Translations under genes and position numbers: made by a program
In this document: positions 16,741 through 25,063 of the stretch, piece after piece
Layout of the letters: each line of letters opens with the position of its first letter
Position numbering within the stretch: position 1 is the stretch's first letter
Notes under the pieces: generated by a model
The model's input: the letters and a program-made list of their open reading frames with translations, nothing else
Databases searched by the model: none
Told to the model about the DNA's origin: nothing
Assembly (NCBI GenBank): GCA_040901795.1
Contig: JBBDYH010000136.1
Coordinates: forward strand, 1 to 64,000
DNA length: 64,000 nucleotides
DNA from: JBBDYH01 sp040901795
Lineage (GTDB): Bacteria; Planctomycetota; Planctomycetia; Pirellulales; JALHPA01
Direction of reading: 5' to 3'

Positions 16741-16782
16741 AAAAAAGCCCGGCGCGCGGCATCAACAAAAACGCGCCGGGCT
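16741..16782 (-). terminator. Intrinsic terminator of the capsid operon
   Basis: An 11-bp perfect stem (AGCCCGGCGCG at 16746-16756 with CGCGCCGGGCT at 16772-16782) is followed on the minus strand by a run of six Ts. It lies 38 bp after the capsid stop and shields the CRISPR array from readthrough of the element operon. Confidence 0.88.
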
Positions 16783-16820
16783 CGCAAGTCCCCGGAGCCA
16801 ATCCAGGAAACGGAGAACCC

Positions 16821-18143
16821 TTAGGTCGTGATTCCAGTCAACCGATAGAACGCGGTGGTCCGCATCGGCAAAAAGTCGCCGCGGAAAACGATCCTGAACT
16901 TCGTTTGATCTTTCTCGAAGGCGGTCCCGGCCACGTTGCTGAATTGGACTTCGCCGCCCAGGCCCAGGCGGATGCCGAAGGCGCACTGATCCCACTGGCC
17001 GACGACAATCTTTGAGTTAGGAATGCCGGTGGTCGTGAGCGGGGTCATTGCCGCTACGATCGGCGGAGGAGGCAACCAGTTCTTTGCGGAGTTGGTGCCG
17101 TCGCCGGTCGTCTGAATCGTCGCGTCGCCGTAGATCGTCGGGTGAATGGCGTAGGCGTTTGGGGTGTAGTTGTTTTCCATTACGGCCACGGCCGCGTTGT
17201 GCAGGTCGAGCCACTCAATCGCGCCCACGCTGCCGGTCGCGGTGATGTCGGTATTATTGGCGAGTCCAAGGAACTCCAGCGAGCCACTGCCATCGAGCGC
17301 TTGCTGATCCAGTTCGGCGGCCAGCGCATTGATGAGCGCGTTTTGAATCGTATCCGCAGCGTTGGGTGCATCGCGCATCAGCTCGTTCGATGCGGTGACC
17401 AGCGCCGCCAGCTTTTTGGCGCTGAACGTGTTGGCGCCGAACGTCAACTCGCTCTCGGTGATCTCGGAATTTTCACCAGTCATGGTGAATGTCGGGTCGC
17501 CGGTCTGCTTGGCGACGATGAGCGTGTCGGTGGTCATCTCGAACGTGCGAGCCCCGGCGCGGAGCACCACAGAGCGAGCACGAGCGAGGTCAAGAATCTC
17601 GGCCGCCAGTTCTTCGGGAACCATGTAACCGCCAGCCGTATTCACGCCGCCGCTCTGGGCGAGATACTGCCGCTCGCGGTCTGCGCCGGTCCAACGGCTG
17701 GTTGCCAGTCCGACCAGAATCTTGCCGAAGTGCAGGCCGGATGCTTTGCGGCCGATGCTGGGCAGACTCGCCAGCTTTTGTTGGGGACTGAGCACCTTAA
17801 TCTCGTTGCCATCGCTGTCGAGCCAAACGGCATCGGGCGCGGCAAGGTTGTTGAGATGCCCATTCACGCCGCCGGGGTGGCCGTGCTGTTCGATGTTTTC
17901 CTGGTCGGTGTTGGCATTCACGTCGCGGACAGTCTTCATGGTTAGCTTTTCCTTGTCTCGTTCCCGATAGAGTTTGTCGAGCTGGTCATCGGTGAAGTTC
18001 AGCTCGGCTTTGAGTTGCTGAAATAGAACGGCCTCAACGTCGGTGAACTCGCCGCGCTTGTCGGCGTTCAACGTGTCCAACAGCGATTGCATTTGGCGAA
18101 AAATCTCGCCGCGCGCGTCCTCCAGCTTTTTGACGTTGCTCAT
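16821..18143 (-). CDS. HK97-fold phage major capsid protein
   Basis: This 440-residue protein has an N-terminal helical, charged segment (about residues 1-75) like the HK97 delta/scaffold domain. A linker leads to the capsid body: TAGGYMVPEELAAEILDLARARSVVLRAGARTFEM, PTFTMTGENSEITESELTFG, LAALVTASNELMRDA, a DGSGSLEFLGLANN loop and a C-terminal KDQTKFRIVFRGDF. These are typical of the phage_capsid (HK97) family. It would assemble the shell. It overlaps the upstream HTH gene by 4 nt (ATGA) and is the last gene before the terminator. No prohead protease, portal or large terminase gene accompanies it, which is unusual for a phage but matches capsid-encoding satellites. Confidence 0.9.
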   Translation of the reverse strand: MSNVKKLEDARGEIFRQMQSLLDTLNADKRGEFTDVEAVLFQQLKAELNFTDDQLDKLYRERDKEKLTMKTVRDVNANTDQENIEQHGHPGGVNGHLNNLAAPDAVWLDSDGNEIKVLSPQQKLASLPSIGRKASGLHFGKILVGLATSRWTGADRERQYLAQSGGVNTAGGYMVPEELAAEILDLARARSVVLRAGARTFEMTTDTLIVAKQTGDPTFTMTGENSEITESELTFGANTFSAKKLAALVTASNELMRDAPNAADTIQNALINALAAELDQQALDGSGSLEFLGLANNTDITATGSVGAIEWLDLHNAAVAVMENNYTPNAYAIHPTIYGDATIQTTGDGTNSAKNWLPPPPIVAAMTPLTTTGIPNSKIVVGQWDQCAFGIRLGLGGEVQFSNVAGTAFEKDQTKFRIVFRGDFLPMRTTAFYRLTGITT

Positions 18144-18355
18144 GTCGTTGTCTGCTCCTGTTGCATGTTCTCTGGTTTCTCGACGCGCGTCTTCTCGCGC
18201 TCGAATGCTTCAATCTGTTCCAGCGGCCAGATCCAATGCCGGGGACTAAGGCGGATCGGTATTGGGCAGCACCCGCGGTGTACCCAGTGTTTGACTCGCT
18301 CACGGTCCACTCGCCAGCGCGTCGCCAGCTCGTCCAGCGTGATAAACTCAGGCAT
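18140..18355 (-). CDS. Small helix-turn-helix protein (AlpA/MerR-like)
   Basis: This 71-residue protein begins MPEFITLDELATRWRVDRER. A winged-HTH-like segment follows (residues 5-50: LDELATRWRVDRERVKHWVHRG, then WIWPLEQIEAFE), the arrangement seen in AlpA/excisionase-type DNA-binding proteins. The C-terminal 20 residues are polar. Its stop overlaps the capsid start by 4 nt, and its start overlaps the preceding gene by 8 nt, so expression is coupled to the late genes. It could be a regulator or a DNA-packaging accessory; which cannot be told from sequence. Confidence 0.6.
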   Translation of the reverse strand: MPEFITLDELATRWRVDRERVKHWVHRGCCPIPIRLSPRHWIWPLEQIEAFEREKTRVEKPENMQQEQTTT

Positions 18356-18731
18356 CTGGTTTCCTTTCGATTAGTCGATTAGCCGCTTCGCCCGCGATGG
18401 CCAATAGCAGTCGATCGACGAAAGCGCCCACGGCCGCGTCGGCCGCGCAGTAGGTGAGCCTCGACACGACTTCCAGCGACTTGCCCACCGCGTAGTCATC
18501 CCAGCCCCCAGCCGGGGGCATGCACAACGAATGCACGTCGGCTTGCCGCGGCTTTTGGCCGGCGCGGATTAGCTCCTCATGCTCGCACCAGCGGTGGAGC
18601 CACGCGCCAAACAGGACCGCGCGGTCCATCGCCGTGAAGCTGAACCGGCGCAGCTCGGCCAGCGCCTCATCGTCGACAACCGACGGGTCGAAAGCCAGCG
18701 GGGGCGAGTTGTCAGCGAAGATGCTGTTCAT
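18348..18731 (-). CDS. Hypothetical protein of the satellite late operon
   Basis: This 127-residue protein begins MNSIFADNSPPLAFDPSVVD. It is mainly helical by composition, with a Trp-rich central stretch (FGAWLHRWCEHEEL) and an Ala-rich C-terminus. I recognise no family. Overlaps with the following gene and a 9-bp gap to the preceding one place it firmly in the minus-strand operon. It might be a structural or packaging accessory, which is inference from position only. Confidence 0.6.
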   Translation of the reverse strand: MNSIFADNSPPLAFDPSVVDDEALAELRRFSFTAMDRAVLFGAWLHRWCEHEELIRAGQKPRQADVHSLCMPPAGGWDDYAVGKSLEVVSRLTYCAADAAVGAFVDRLLLAIAGEAANRLIERKPDA

Positions 18732-18740
18732 ACTGTCTCC

Positions 18741-18998
18741 TTAAGCATTATCAGGGATTGGTGGAACAAGGTAATGGGTGTTGCTGCTATCGATGGCAAC
18801 GACAGGACGAGGAATCTTCCAACGGCTCGGGCGCTGAGGCGCAAACTCGACGCGCACGACCACGGTGTTGTTCTCTGGCCGCCAGCCGCATGATGGGCAG
18901 GCGTAGTATCTTTTGCGACGCTCGCCGTCGAGCAAAACGCTGTTGGCGACCGTCACGTAGCGGTGGCACGTCGGGCAAGTAGTTTCGGCGGGGTTCAT
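18741..18998 (-). CDS. Zinc-ribbon hypothetical protein
   Basis: This 85-residue protein has two CxxC knuckles, CPTCHRYVTV at about residues 8-17 and YACPSCGWRP at about 32-41, fitting a small zinc ribbon. A basic, Pro-rich tail follows. Such ribbons usually bind nucleic acid or proteins; no specific role is visible. The start overlaps the upstream gene's stop by 4 nt, indicating coupling. Confidence 0.65.
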   Translation of the reverse strand: MNPAETTCPTCHRYVTVANSVLLDGERRKRYYACPSCGWRPENNTVVVRVEFAPQRPSRWKIPRPVVAIDSSNTHYLVPPIPDNA

Positions 18999-19453
18999 CG
19001 AGATTCCCTTCGTAAAGCGATTTCCTCAACGGCGGTCAACAAACCGTGACGGCGCAGGTAATCGGTTTCGTCCTCTTGGAACGCGAGCATGTCGGGACCG
19101 CCGTAGAGATGGGTATGGAGAAAACCGAACGGGCAGGACGCGCCACGCAGACAGCCGCCGCCGTCGGTTTCACGGCGCAATTCGGCCTCATCGGTGAAAC
19201 GGTTGACGACCGGCCGCTCGATGCCATGATCCAAGAGCCACCACGCGAACGACCGCCGCCCAGGCTGGCGACGGATGTACTGCGCCAACAGGCGGTCCCG
19301 GTGGAACTCCCACGCAGCCTTGAACGTGTCCAAGTCCATCGGCTCGGTTGACGACAGCATGGTGGAACCACTGTCGAGCTGGTACTCGTGGTCGATGCTA
19401 AGAACGGCCACGTCAGGCCGCTGGCTGCGCAATGGACGGCGGTATCTGGGCAT
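18995..19453 (-). CDS. Hypothetical protein adjacent to the small terminase
   Basis: This 152-residue protein begins MPRYRRPLRSQRPDVAV, with the start 1 nt after the terminase stop. The middle has FKAAWEFHRDRLLAQYIRRQPGRR followed by FAWWLLDHG, a W..HR..LLA..IR..PG pattern that I associate with small proteins encoded beside P27-type terminases in phages. That association is from memory, not a search. The C-terminus (ETDYLRRHGLLTAVEEIAL) is helical. It may assist packaging. It has no catalytic motif. Confidence 0.6.
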   Translation of the reverse strand: MPRYRRPLRSQRPDVAVLSIDHEYQLDSGSTMLSSTEPMDLDTFKAAWEFHRDRLLAQYIRRQPGRRSFAWWLLDHGIERPVVNRFTDEAELRRETDGGGCLRGASCPFGFLHTHLYGGPDMLAFQEDETDYLRRHGLLTAVEEIALRRESR

Positions 19454-19454
19454 A

Positions 19455-19796
19455 TCACTTTCTCGCGGTGTAGTAGGCAGGACGGGTGCCACGGCTTTCG
19501 GCGGGCGGAGTGTCGACGTTCAGCTCGCGGCGGAGACGCATGAAGGCCAAATGTGCTTCCTTCTCGATTCCCACGGCGGGGTGCGGTTTCACCTGCCCGA
19601 ACCGATCGACGGTAGTCAGCCCTTCGGCGTCGATGATCGCCCGTGCCGCCGATGCCCGATCTAGCTGCTCACAAGCCGCCCTGAGCACTTCTGCGGCGTG
19701 CGGCTCCAAGTCGTACTCAGAGACCACGGCTGCCCAGAAACGGCTCCCAGCGGCTGCTAGGTGCTCTGGCGGGGTGTTTATGGTTCGGGTGTTCAA
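19455..19796 (-). CDS. Phage terminase small subunit, P27 family
   Basis: This 113-residue protein shows the P27 pattern: PEHLAAAGSRFWAAVVSEYDLEP at the start, LRAACEQLDRASAARAIIDAEG in the middle, then DRFGQVKPHPAVGIEKEAH and FMRLRRELNVD. Small terminases recognise the packaging site on DNA and recruit the large subunit. The large subunit gene is missing from this element, so packaging would need one from a helper phage. A satellite-encoded small terminase that redirects packaging is well known in pathogenicity islands; extending that role to this element is inference. Confidence 0.85.
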   Translation of the reverse strand: MNTRTINTPPEHLAAAGSRFWAAVVSEYDLEPHAAEVLRAACEQLDRASAARAIIDAEGLTTVDRFGQVKPHPAVGIEKEAHLAFMRLRRELNVDTPPAESRGTRPAYYTARK

Positions 19797-19872
19797 AGTT
19801 TTTTCTCCGGTGGAAACGTCAAAAAACCTACACGGCTGGGCGACGTACTGGCGGGTGTTCGCCCTAGAGATT

Positions 19873-20136
19873 TCACCTACCCTCCCCCTTGTCAGCGCAT
19901 AGCCGTTGCCGCTCTCTCATCATCGCCTGCGCCACCATGTAGGCGTCACAAGCCAGGCTGTCCACGCCGATGATTTTGTCGGGCTTGTTGCTCGGCTCCC
20001 AGTTGCCGAAGTAGTACGGCGCGTCAGGATGCTCGAACGGCTTACCGTTTCGGGGCAGGTGCTCACTCGGCTGATTGGTCCCGATCGTCAATAGCGCCGC
20101 CATTGCCTGACAGGCGAATTGGTCCAACAGCGTCAT
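19873..20136 (-). CDS. Small phage-type hypothetical protein
   Basis: This 87-residue protein begins MTLLDQFACQAMAALLT and ends with CDAYMVAQAMMRERQR. The pattern of an N-terminal D-x-FA-x-QAMAALL helix and a C-terminal AY-x-VA-x-AMM-x-ER helix recalls small proteins found in many prophages, of unknown function. It lies between the small terminase (77-bp gap) and an AT-rich presumptive promoter region. Confidence 0.6.
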   Translation of the reverse strand: MTLLDQFACQAMAALLTIGTNQPSEHLPRNGKPFEHPDAPYYFGNWEPSNKPDKIIGVDSLACDAYMVAQAMMRERQRLCADKGEGR

Positions 20137-20156
20137 GCGGTCATCGTCCAGGTTAA

Positions 20157-20224
20157 TTGGCCAGTCTTCTAAGGTCTTATAAGGTTCTATAAACTAGTGT
20201 ATATATGAACACACATCAGGGGGA
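20157..20224 (-). promoter_or_regulatory. AT-rich presumptive promoter of the late (terminase-capsid) genes
   Basis: The segment is markedly AT-rich compared with the surrounding GC-rich DNA and contains several minus-strand -10-like hexamers (TATAGA, TATAAG) around 20175-20195. I could not fix a single -35/-10 pair with proper spacing. It lies between the early replication genes and the small late genes. Confidence 0.35.
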
Positions 20225-20395
20225 TTAGGGCGGCCAGTCGATCAGCCGCTCGCCTGGAGCAAGGGGGAAGCCCCAACAATCACGATTGCCACTGTCCGGC
20301 ATAAGACGTGGTGCCAGCGGTGTCATTTCCAACGGGATCGGCGATGGCGGTTTGCCTTCCATCGCTCGCCGCGCAATCGCCAGGTAGTCGCTCAT
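20225..20395 (-). CDS. Small hypothetical protein
   Basis: This 56-residue protein begins MSDYLAIARRAMEGKPP. A GGAG six bases upstream supports the ATG at 20395. The N-terminal helix resembles short helices at the starts of many phage-element proteins, and the rest is Pro-rich with a WGFPLAPGERLIDWPP ending. I recognise no family. It follows the primase gene by about 100 bp on the same strand. Confidence 0.5.
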   Translation of the reverse strand: MSDYLAIARRAMEGKPPSPIPLEMTPLAPRLMPDSGNRDCWGFPLAPGERLIDWPP

Positions 20396-20501
20396 TTCTT
20401 TCTCCACCTGTTACGACATAAACGCGGTATACGACAAAAGCCCCCCGTCGGCTCTCAGCTCACCGGCACTTATGTCGTATATGTCGTTTATGTCGTACCT
20501 A

Positions 20502-22724
20502 CTAACATGGAAACCAGCGCTCTGCCGGTCGGCCGCCAGTCGATACCTCGCGGCTGAATGCCAGGCCGGCGTCTCGGAGCACTTGGAGTGCGCGGCCGAT
20601 CTCGTCGGTGCTCTTGTTTCGCCCGAAATGGTCCCGCATGTCGGTCCTACTCGCGCCGTCGTTCCGGTGACTGCGGATCAGCCGCAACAGCTCGTCCGCC
20701 GTCGGGTCGCCTAGCGCGCTGCCGAAGATGTAGCGGGCCGACTGCTCGGCGTACTGCCAGACCGCCAAGCCGGCCAACAAGTGCGCGGCCATGACGACCG
20801 GGGATTGGTCTAGCAGCGCGTAGATCATCGCCAGCCGCATGACCTGCGCTTCGGCGCGGGATGTTGCCGCTCCCAACAGCCCTAGCTTGCCCTCACTCAG
20901 CGCCGGGTAAACCTCGCGCCAAATCGCGCGAGCATCATCATCGCGCGATAGCTCGCCCACCTCGCCGGCGAAGGCGACCGCGCCGCACAGTTGATTGACT
21001 ACCGGAGCGAAGTCCACCTTGTGGATCTCTCCACCTTCCGGCAGGCACTTCGACCGCCGAACGCAAAGCCAGAGGAAGCGGTTAGCCAGTCCATTCGCCA
21101 AGTCGGTCTCGCAAATTTGCTGCTTCAGTTCGTTGCGCGTGATATGGCCGATGATGCTGATATGCGTCCCCGTCGCCTGCGCTGGCGAGTTTTTTGTCAG
21201 CGTCCGCAACGTGCCTGTATCCCACGCATGTCGAATGATCGCCGACAGCGTATTGCGCTCTCGCGCGATGACCTTCAGGACGCTGGCGAACTCGCTCTCC
21301 AACACGAGCAGCCGCTTGTCCGTCACGCCGGCATCGACTTCGACCTGTTCATAGCCGATGATCTTGCCTTTACCTTTTCCCTTGGTAGCTTCGCGGACCG
21401 GCTCTCGCTTGTAGATGGGATCGCGCACCGCCCAAATCAATCCTTCTCCGCTCGATAGGCCACCGAGCACCCGATTGCTCTGCCATTCGGAATCGACGGC
21501 CGAAAACGCCAAGCTCGACTGCCCCCAGCTTGAGCCCTTGCGCCCTTTGCTCGTTGTCCCCACGATGCAGGCGAAGAGATTGGGGTAGTGGCGGTCAGCT
21601 TCGGCGCGAAAGTGCGCCGTGCGACCGATCACGTTTCCAAAGGCGACCAGTACTTGGATCAGCAGCCCCACGGGATCAGCTTCGGTGTGCGGCTCGATCA
21701 TCCGCACCAACTCGCCAGCGACGCCGTGATAGGCCGCGCCGTCGAGGGGATCAGGCCAGGGATCGGATTCGTCGCTTTCCTTCTGAGCACCTACGCCATA
21801 AACGACATTAACGCCATAAGTCGCCGTCGCCTTACAACCGTGCGGCTTGCTGGCGTACTTGCCACCGCTCTTGAGCACTTCTGCCAGTTCGGCATCAGCG
21901 AGGGGATCGGCATTGCCCGCGTTCCATTCGGCTAGGAGCTGCGCGGCGTCGCCGTCCCCGAGCGCGTAGTCATTGACCAGCACCGCGGCCACGCGGTAGG
22001 CAGTCTGGTTGCGTTCCCCGGTTGCGACGTTGGGGATCGCGTTGATGTACTTCCGCGCGCGGTGGACGAGCTGTTGATCGTCGGCACGAGTCGGATCGGC
22101 CGCATGCCCATTAGTGTCCGCGCCATTACTGCCGGTGCTCGCCGCCAGGATTCGCTCCACCACCACGTCGGGCAGCGGCCCGGGATCACATTCGTCTAAC
22201 GACACAATCCACTCCCGCGGCGTGCCGTCAGAGTTAGGCGACGGCGGAACTAGAGACTGCGCGCCCTTGTCGTTCGCGCCGATGCGAATGCCGAGTCCTT
22301 TGTAATCCGCGACGGCCTTATCCGTCTGCGACAAACGGGGATCGTAGGCGAACAGCCGATGAAGCCCGCGCATGCTGTTGAATGTCGGCGTGCGCGGCAC
22401 TTCACAGCCGCGGAACAGATCGGCGAAAGCGCGCTCCTGTTCTGGCGAGTCGGCCTCGATGTCGATGATGCCGGACCGCGCCCCCATTTGGAGGCCGACG
22501 TTCAGCGCGCCAGCTTTACGGAACTCCCGCCGCATGGCATCGGCGGTCCAAGTGTTTTGCTGCCAGCCGTCGCCGCGCGGTGCTTTGGGATTGCGCCCAG
22601 GGCCGCCGCAGAGTGTTATCGGCAGGCCACGGCTTAGATAGTCGAGCGCTGCCGTTTCCATACGCTCGCGGGCTTCATACCCAGTGCCGGCCTCGTTGCC
22701 GGTCGTCGTTCCATCATGTACCAT
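20502..22724 (-). CDS. Primase-polymerase plus DUF3987 replication protein
   Basis: This 740-residue protein has an N-terminal bifunctional primase/polymerase-like domain (about residues 25-235: YLSRGLPITLCGGPGRNPKAP, then GARSGIIDIEAD and MRGLHRLFAYD, GLGIRIGAN). A linker of about 100 residues leads to a DUF3987-type region (about 335-640) with a P-loop-like VGTTSKGRKGSS and ESEFASVLKVIARERNTLS. The C-terminal 60 residues (DELLRLIRSHRNDGASRTDMRDHF) look like a winged helix. It should start replication of the excised element. Proteins combining primase and DUF3987 are frequent in satellites and integrative elements. No separate origin could be picked out by eye. Confidence 0.82.
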   Translation of the reverse strand: MVHDGTTTGNEAGTGYEARERMETAALDYLSRGLPITLCGGPGRNPKAPRGDGWQQNTWTADAMRREFRKAGALNVGLQMGARSGIIDIEADSPEQERAFADLFRGCEVPRTPTFNSMRGLHRLFAYDPRLSQTDKAVADYKGLGIRIGANDKGAQSLVPPSPNSDGTPREWIVSLDECDPGPLPDVVVERILAASTGSNGADTNGHAADPTRADDQQLVHRARKYINAIPNVATGERNQTAYRVAAVLVNDYALGDGDAAQLLAEWNAGNADPLADAELAEVLKSGGKYASKPHGCKATATYGVNVVYGVGAQKESDESDPWPDPLDGAAYHGVAGELVRMIEPHTEADPVGLLIQVLVAFGNVIGRTAHFRAEADRHYPNLFACIVGTTSKGRKGSSWGQSSLAFSAVDSEWQSNRVLGGLSSGEGLIWAVRDPIYKREPVREATKGKGKGKIIGYEQVEVDAGVTDKRLLVLESEFASVLKVIARERNTLSAIIRHAWDTGTLRTLTKNSPAQATGTHISIIGHITRNELKQQICETDLANGLANRFLWLCVRRSKCLPEGGEIHKVDFAPVVNQLCGAVAFAGEVGELSRDDDARAIWREVYPALSEGKLGLLGAATSRAEAQVMRLAMIYALLDQSPVVMAAHLLAGLAVWQYAEQSARYIFGSALGDPTADELLRLIRSHRNDGASRTDMRDHFGRNKSTDEIGRALQVLRDAGLAFSREVSTGGRPAERWFPC

Positions 22725-22790
22725 AAGTAGATCAGATTCCTCCCTGGTCGGCCGCGTCTCTGAAGCGTCGCGCGTGCCGACCCTTTTTGT

Positions 22791-23075
22791 TTAGATGCCG
22801 GCCTCACTCAATTCTTTTTCCGCCGCGGCAATGGCGCACTCACGCTGCTTATCAGTGCGCCGGGGGAGTACCGCGCCTTCCTTGGCCGCCTGCACCTGTT
22901 CCATCCACAGGGCGAGATCAGCCAGGGAGACATAGACGCGGCCGCCGACGTGGCAGACCGGAAGGCGAATGCCCGCTACGCCACGCTGCCGCCAGCGCCA
23001 GATAGTGGCGATGTTAGGCCGCGTGCCGGGGACGTGCTTCGGGACCACAGAGAAGGGAATAAGATCGTCGCGCAT
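22791..23075 (-). CDS. DUF1580-like DNA-binding protein, probable excisionase or regulator
   Basis: This 94-residue protein begins MRDDLIPFSVVPKHVPG, followed by a MerR/excisionase-type HTH: RPNIATIWRWRQRGVAG and LPVCHVGGRVYVSLADLALWME. This matches the DUF1580 family, frequent in planctomycete mobile elements. A polar, Lys/Glu-rich tail follows. Its position beside the integrase and a palindromic operator suggests it controls excision or early transcription. Which of the two roles it plays is not decided by the sequence. Confidence 0.75.
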   Translation of the reverse strand: MRDDLIPFSVVPKHVPGTRPNIATIWRWRQRGVAGIRLPVCHVGGRVYVSLADLALWMEQVQAAKEGAVLPRRTDKQRECAIAAAEKELSEAGI

Positions 23076-23128
23076 GATAGACCTCGCGTGTCGGTGTAGT
23101 GGACATGCGAGAGTCTATAGCTTTTGCA

Positions 23129-23153
23129 TTGGACAGCGGCCCGCGTTGTCCAA
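23129..23153. promoter_or_regulatory. Palindromic operator candidate
   Basis: A perfect inverted repeat, TTGGACA (23129-23135) and TGTCCAA (23147-23153), has an 11-bp centre. It lies just after the stop of the HTH regulator (23154) and upstream of the DUF1580 gene. A further TGGACA half-site is nearby at about 23099-23104. It is a plausible binding site for the element's regulator. Confidence 0.55.
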
Positions 23154-23651
23154 CTACTTTGTACGAGCAATAGGCTTTTGCCCGCAGACAACTTCATACG
23201 CTCGCTGCACCGTCTTGTACGAGACGCCGAATCTTGGTGCAACGCGCCTAGAGGCACCATCCACACTGACGCCCGGTACGAGCTCGTGATTCAACGCCAA
23301 GGCGCATTCCTGGCGCTGCTCTGGTGAAAGTTTGGCCGTTGCCAGTCCGCCAGCGGTTGCACTCCTAAGCTGTCTCAAACCAACTTTTGCAACCTTTTCC
23401 AGCCCTTCGCCGCACAGAAGGAATGCAAAGTACGCGGCGCGGCCAGCGTCGCCGCAATCAATTTCGCGCTCGACTGCCGCCAACAGATGAGACAAGCCCT
23501 TGGCATCGAGACGATCGTCGTCTTTGCAGCTATTTCTTCGCCGTTCAATCTCCGCAACGATCCGCGGCTTTAGATCGGCGAAGGTCTGTTGACCAGCGAC
23601 GCGCCGGAACTTTTTGAGAAGTTGTTGCGGCGTGAGGCGACGCGCTTGCAT
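23154..23651 (-). CDS. Putative regulator with C-terminal helix-turn-helix
   Basis: This 165-residue protein begins MQARRLTPQQLLKKFRRVAG. The ATG at 23651 is preferred over 23747 because the upstream extension is Pro/Gly/Arg-rich and unstructured. The C-terminal 45 residues read LVPGVSVDGASRRVAPRFGVSYKTVQRAYEVV, a good HTH (A-x-R-FGVS-x-KTVQRAYE). The middle is helical. It lies directly between the integrase and the operator-like palindrome, so a repressor or activator of the element is plausible. I do not recognise the family. Confidence 0.6.
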   Translation of the reverse strand: MQARRLTPQQLLKKFRRVAGQQTFADLKPRIVAEIERRRNSCKDDDRLDAKGLSHLLAAVEREIDCGDAGRAAYFAFLLCGEGLEKVAKVGLRQLRSATAGGLATAKLSPEQRQECALALNHELVPGVSVDGASRRVAPRFGVSYKTVQRAYEVVCGQKPIARTK

Positions 23652-23765
23652 GTTGCACCTACCGGTTGTGCCAGGCCGGCCAGCCGTCGCCATCGGGTAG
23701 GTGCTGCCGGTGACGACGGCCAGCCTGCGCGGATAGCTATTCCGCAAGCCCGGCTGATTGTGATT

Positions 23766-24962
23766 CTAACCCACTTCGCGCATGACGGCCGCTGCCTTTT
23801 GCAGATCCCGCTCGGCATAGACTTGGGTAACGTCGGCCTTACTGTGTCCTAGCGTCACCTGCGCCGCTTCCAATCCGAAACGACGGCGTATTTCCGTAGC
23901 CGCGGTGTGGCGCAATTGGTTCGGGTGCCACTTGTCGATGCCGGCCTTGTGACAGGCATACTCCACCGCACGGCGGTACGTATCAGTCGTGTAGCGGTCC
24001 CGTGGCGAACGGCTACGCTTCGGATTTCGATTGCTCCCCGGTTTGTTGCCGCATGACAGGGGAACCACGCGCCGCGCGTGCGCCAATTCGCGGCGCTTCC
24101 GCTCACTCTCAGCCGGCGAAAAGCAATAAGCCGATTCCTGGCGCAGCAAATACGGACGGAGCACGTCTTGTGCTCGCGGCCCGATAAAGACCACGCGCTG
24201 ACGATCATGGTGCTCGGTCTTGTGCCGCTGTGGCGTGAAACTCCACACGTCGGCCGAACGATCAATGTCCGCCGGCCGAAGGATGCACAATTCTCCCGGC
24301 CGCATGCCGGTGAGACGTTGGAGCCTGACCATATCCGCCACGACCGGCGACAGCTTAGGCAACGTGGCGTCCACCGCTTCGTCGGCGACCGGCTGTACTC
24401 GTTTGGTCTCGCGGGCCTGCGTCTTACCGCGGCGCAGCCCTTCGACCGTGCCAAGCTCACGCCAGGCTGACTCGCTTAGCAATTGCTCGCTGGCCGCCCA
24501 CTTGAACATCCGGCGCAGGCGGCCGACGTTGCTGTTGACCATCGGACGCGACCAGTCGCATTCGGAGATCATTGCATCGCGCAGCGCCTTCAGCGCCAGC
24601 GGGCCGAACTCGGTGGCCGGCGTGCGTCCGTAGCGCTCTTTGAGCAGGCGGAGCGCTTGCTTGATGTTCTGAGCCTCGCCCGTAGGCCGACCGTCCCGGA
24701 CATAGTACGCGCGGGCGAATCGGACGTATCGCGCGATCAGCTCGACGACCGTGATCTCATTGGCGGCCGGTTGCGATGTCGGCCGGCCGGCCGCCAGCCA
24801 CTCGCCCACCAGGCGGTCGTATTCGATGTGACTGGCCTTTGTGCCGTAAGGTCCGAGATAGTGGTCCCTTCCGGCAATCGTCACCACGGCTTGCCCGCTC
24901 GCCCGATGCTTGCGGTATTTCGGCGTAACGTAAAGCAGTGTCGGCATTTGCGGTGCCTCCAA
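23766..24962 (-). CDS. Tyrosine recombinase (integrase)
   Basis: This 398-residue phage-type integrase begins MEAPQMPTLLYVTPKYRK; a second ATG five codons in is equally possible. It has an N-terminal arm and core-binding region (about residues 60-170) and a catalytic domain from about 190. The catalytic Arg is in LTGMRPGELC, the second group is HPNQLRHTAATEIRRRFG (H-x-x-x-R-H), then LGHSKADVTQVYAERD supplies the His and the nucleophile Tyr. All are intact. It recombines attP with attB in tRNA-His, producing the 43-bp duplication. The gene starts about 100 bp from attR, the usual place for an integrase. Confidence 0.93.
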   Translation of the reverse strand: MEAPQMPTLLYVTPKYRKHRASGQAVVTIAGRDHYLGPYGTKASHIEYDRLVGEWLAAGRPTSQPAANEITVVELIARYVRFARAYYVRDGRPTGEAQNIKQALRLLKERYGRTPATEFGPLALKALRDAMISECDWSRPMVNSNVGRLRRMFKWAASEQLLSESAWRELGTVEGLRRGKTQARETKRVQPVADEAVDATLPKLSPVVADMVRLQRLTGMRPGELCILRPADIDRSADVWSFTPQRHKTEHHDRQRVVFIGPRAQDVLRPYLLRQESAYCFSPAESERKRRELAHARRVVPLSCGNKPGSNRNPKRSRSPRDRYTTDTYRRAVEYACHKAGIDKWHPNQLRHTAATEIRRRFGLEAAQVTLGHSKADVTQVYAERDLQKAAAVMREVG

Positions 24963-25063
24963 AGAGCCAAAACGGTATGTACCGTTTTATTCCCCGGAAA
25001 CGAGCCGCACTGCCGACCACCGGCAGGTAACAGAAGTCGTTGTTTCGGCTGTACTTAGAAACA

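Noticed and set aside
16275..16742. Open frames with the repeated peptide EHAGIGERRAT
   Set aside because: The repeat-plus-spacer unit is 66 bp, a multiple of three, so frames stay open on both strands by arithmetic. Identity is confined to 36 bp at DNA level while the 30-bp intervals are unrelated, which is CRISPR-like and not a protein repeat.
17142..17945. Long plus-strand frame over the capsid gene
   Set aside because: Antisense shadow of the capsid gene; no recognisable domain.
20157..20224. Replication origin of the element
   Set aside because: The segment is AT-rich, but I found no iterons or repeated sites that would support an origin call.
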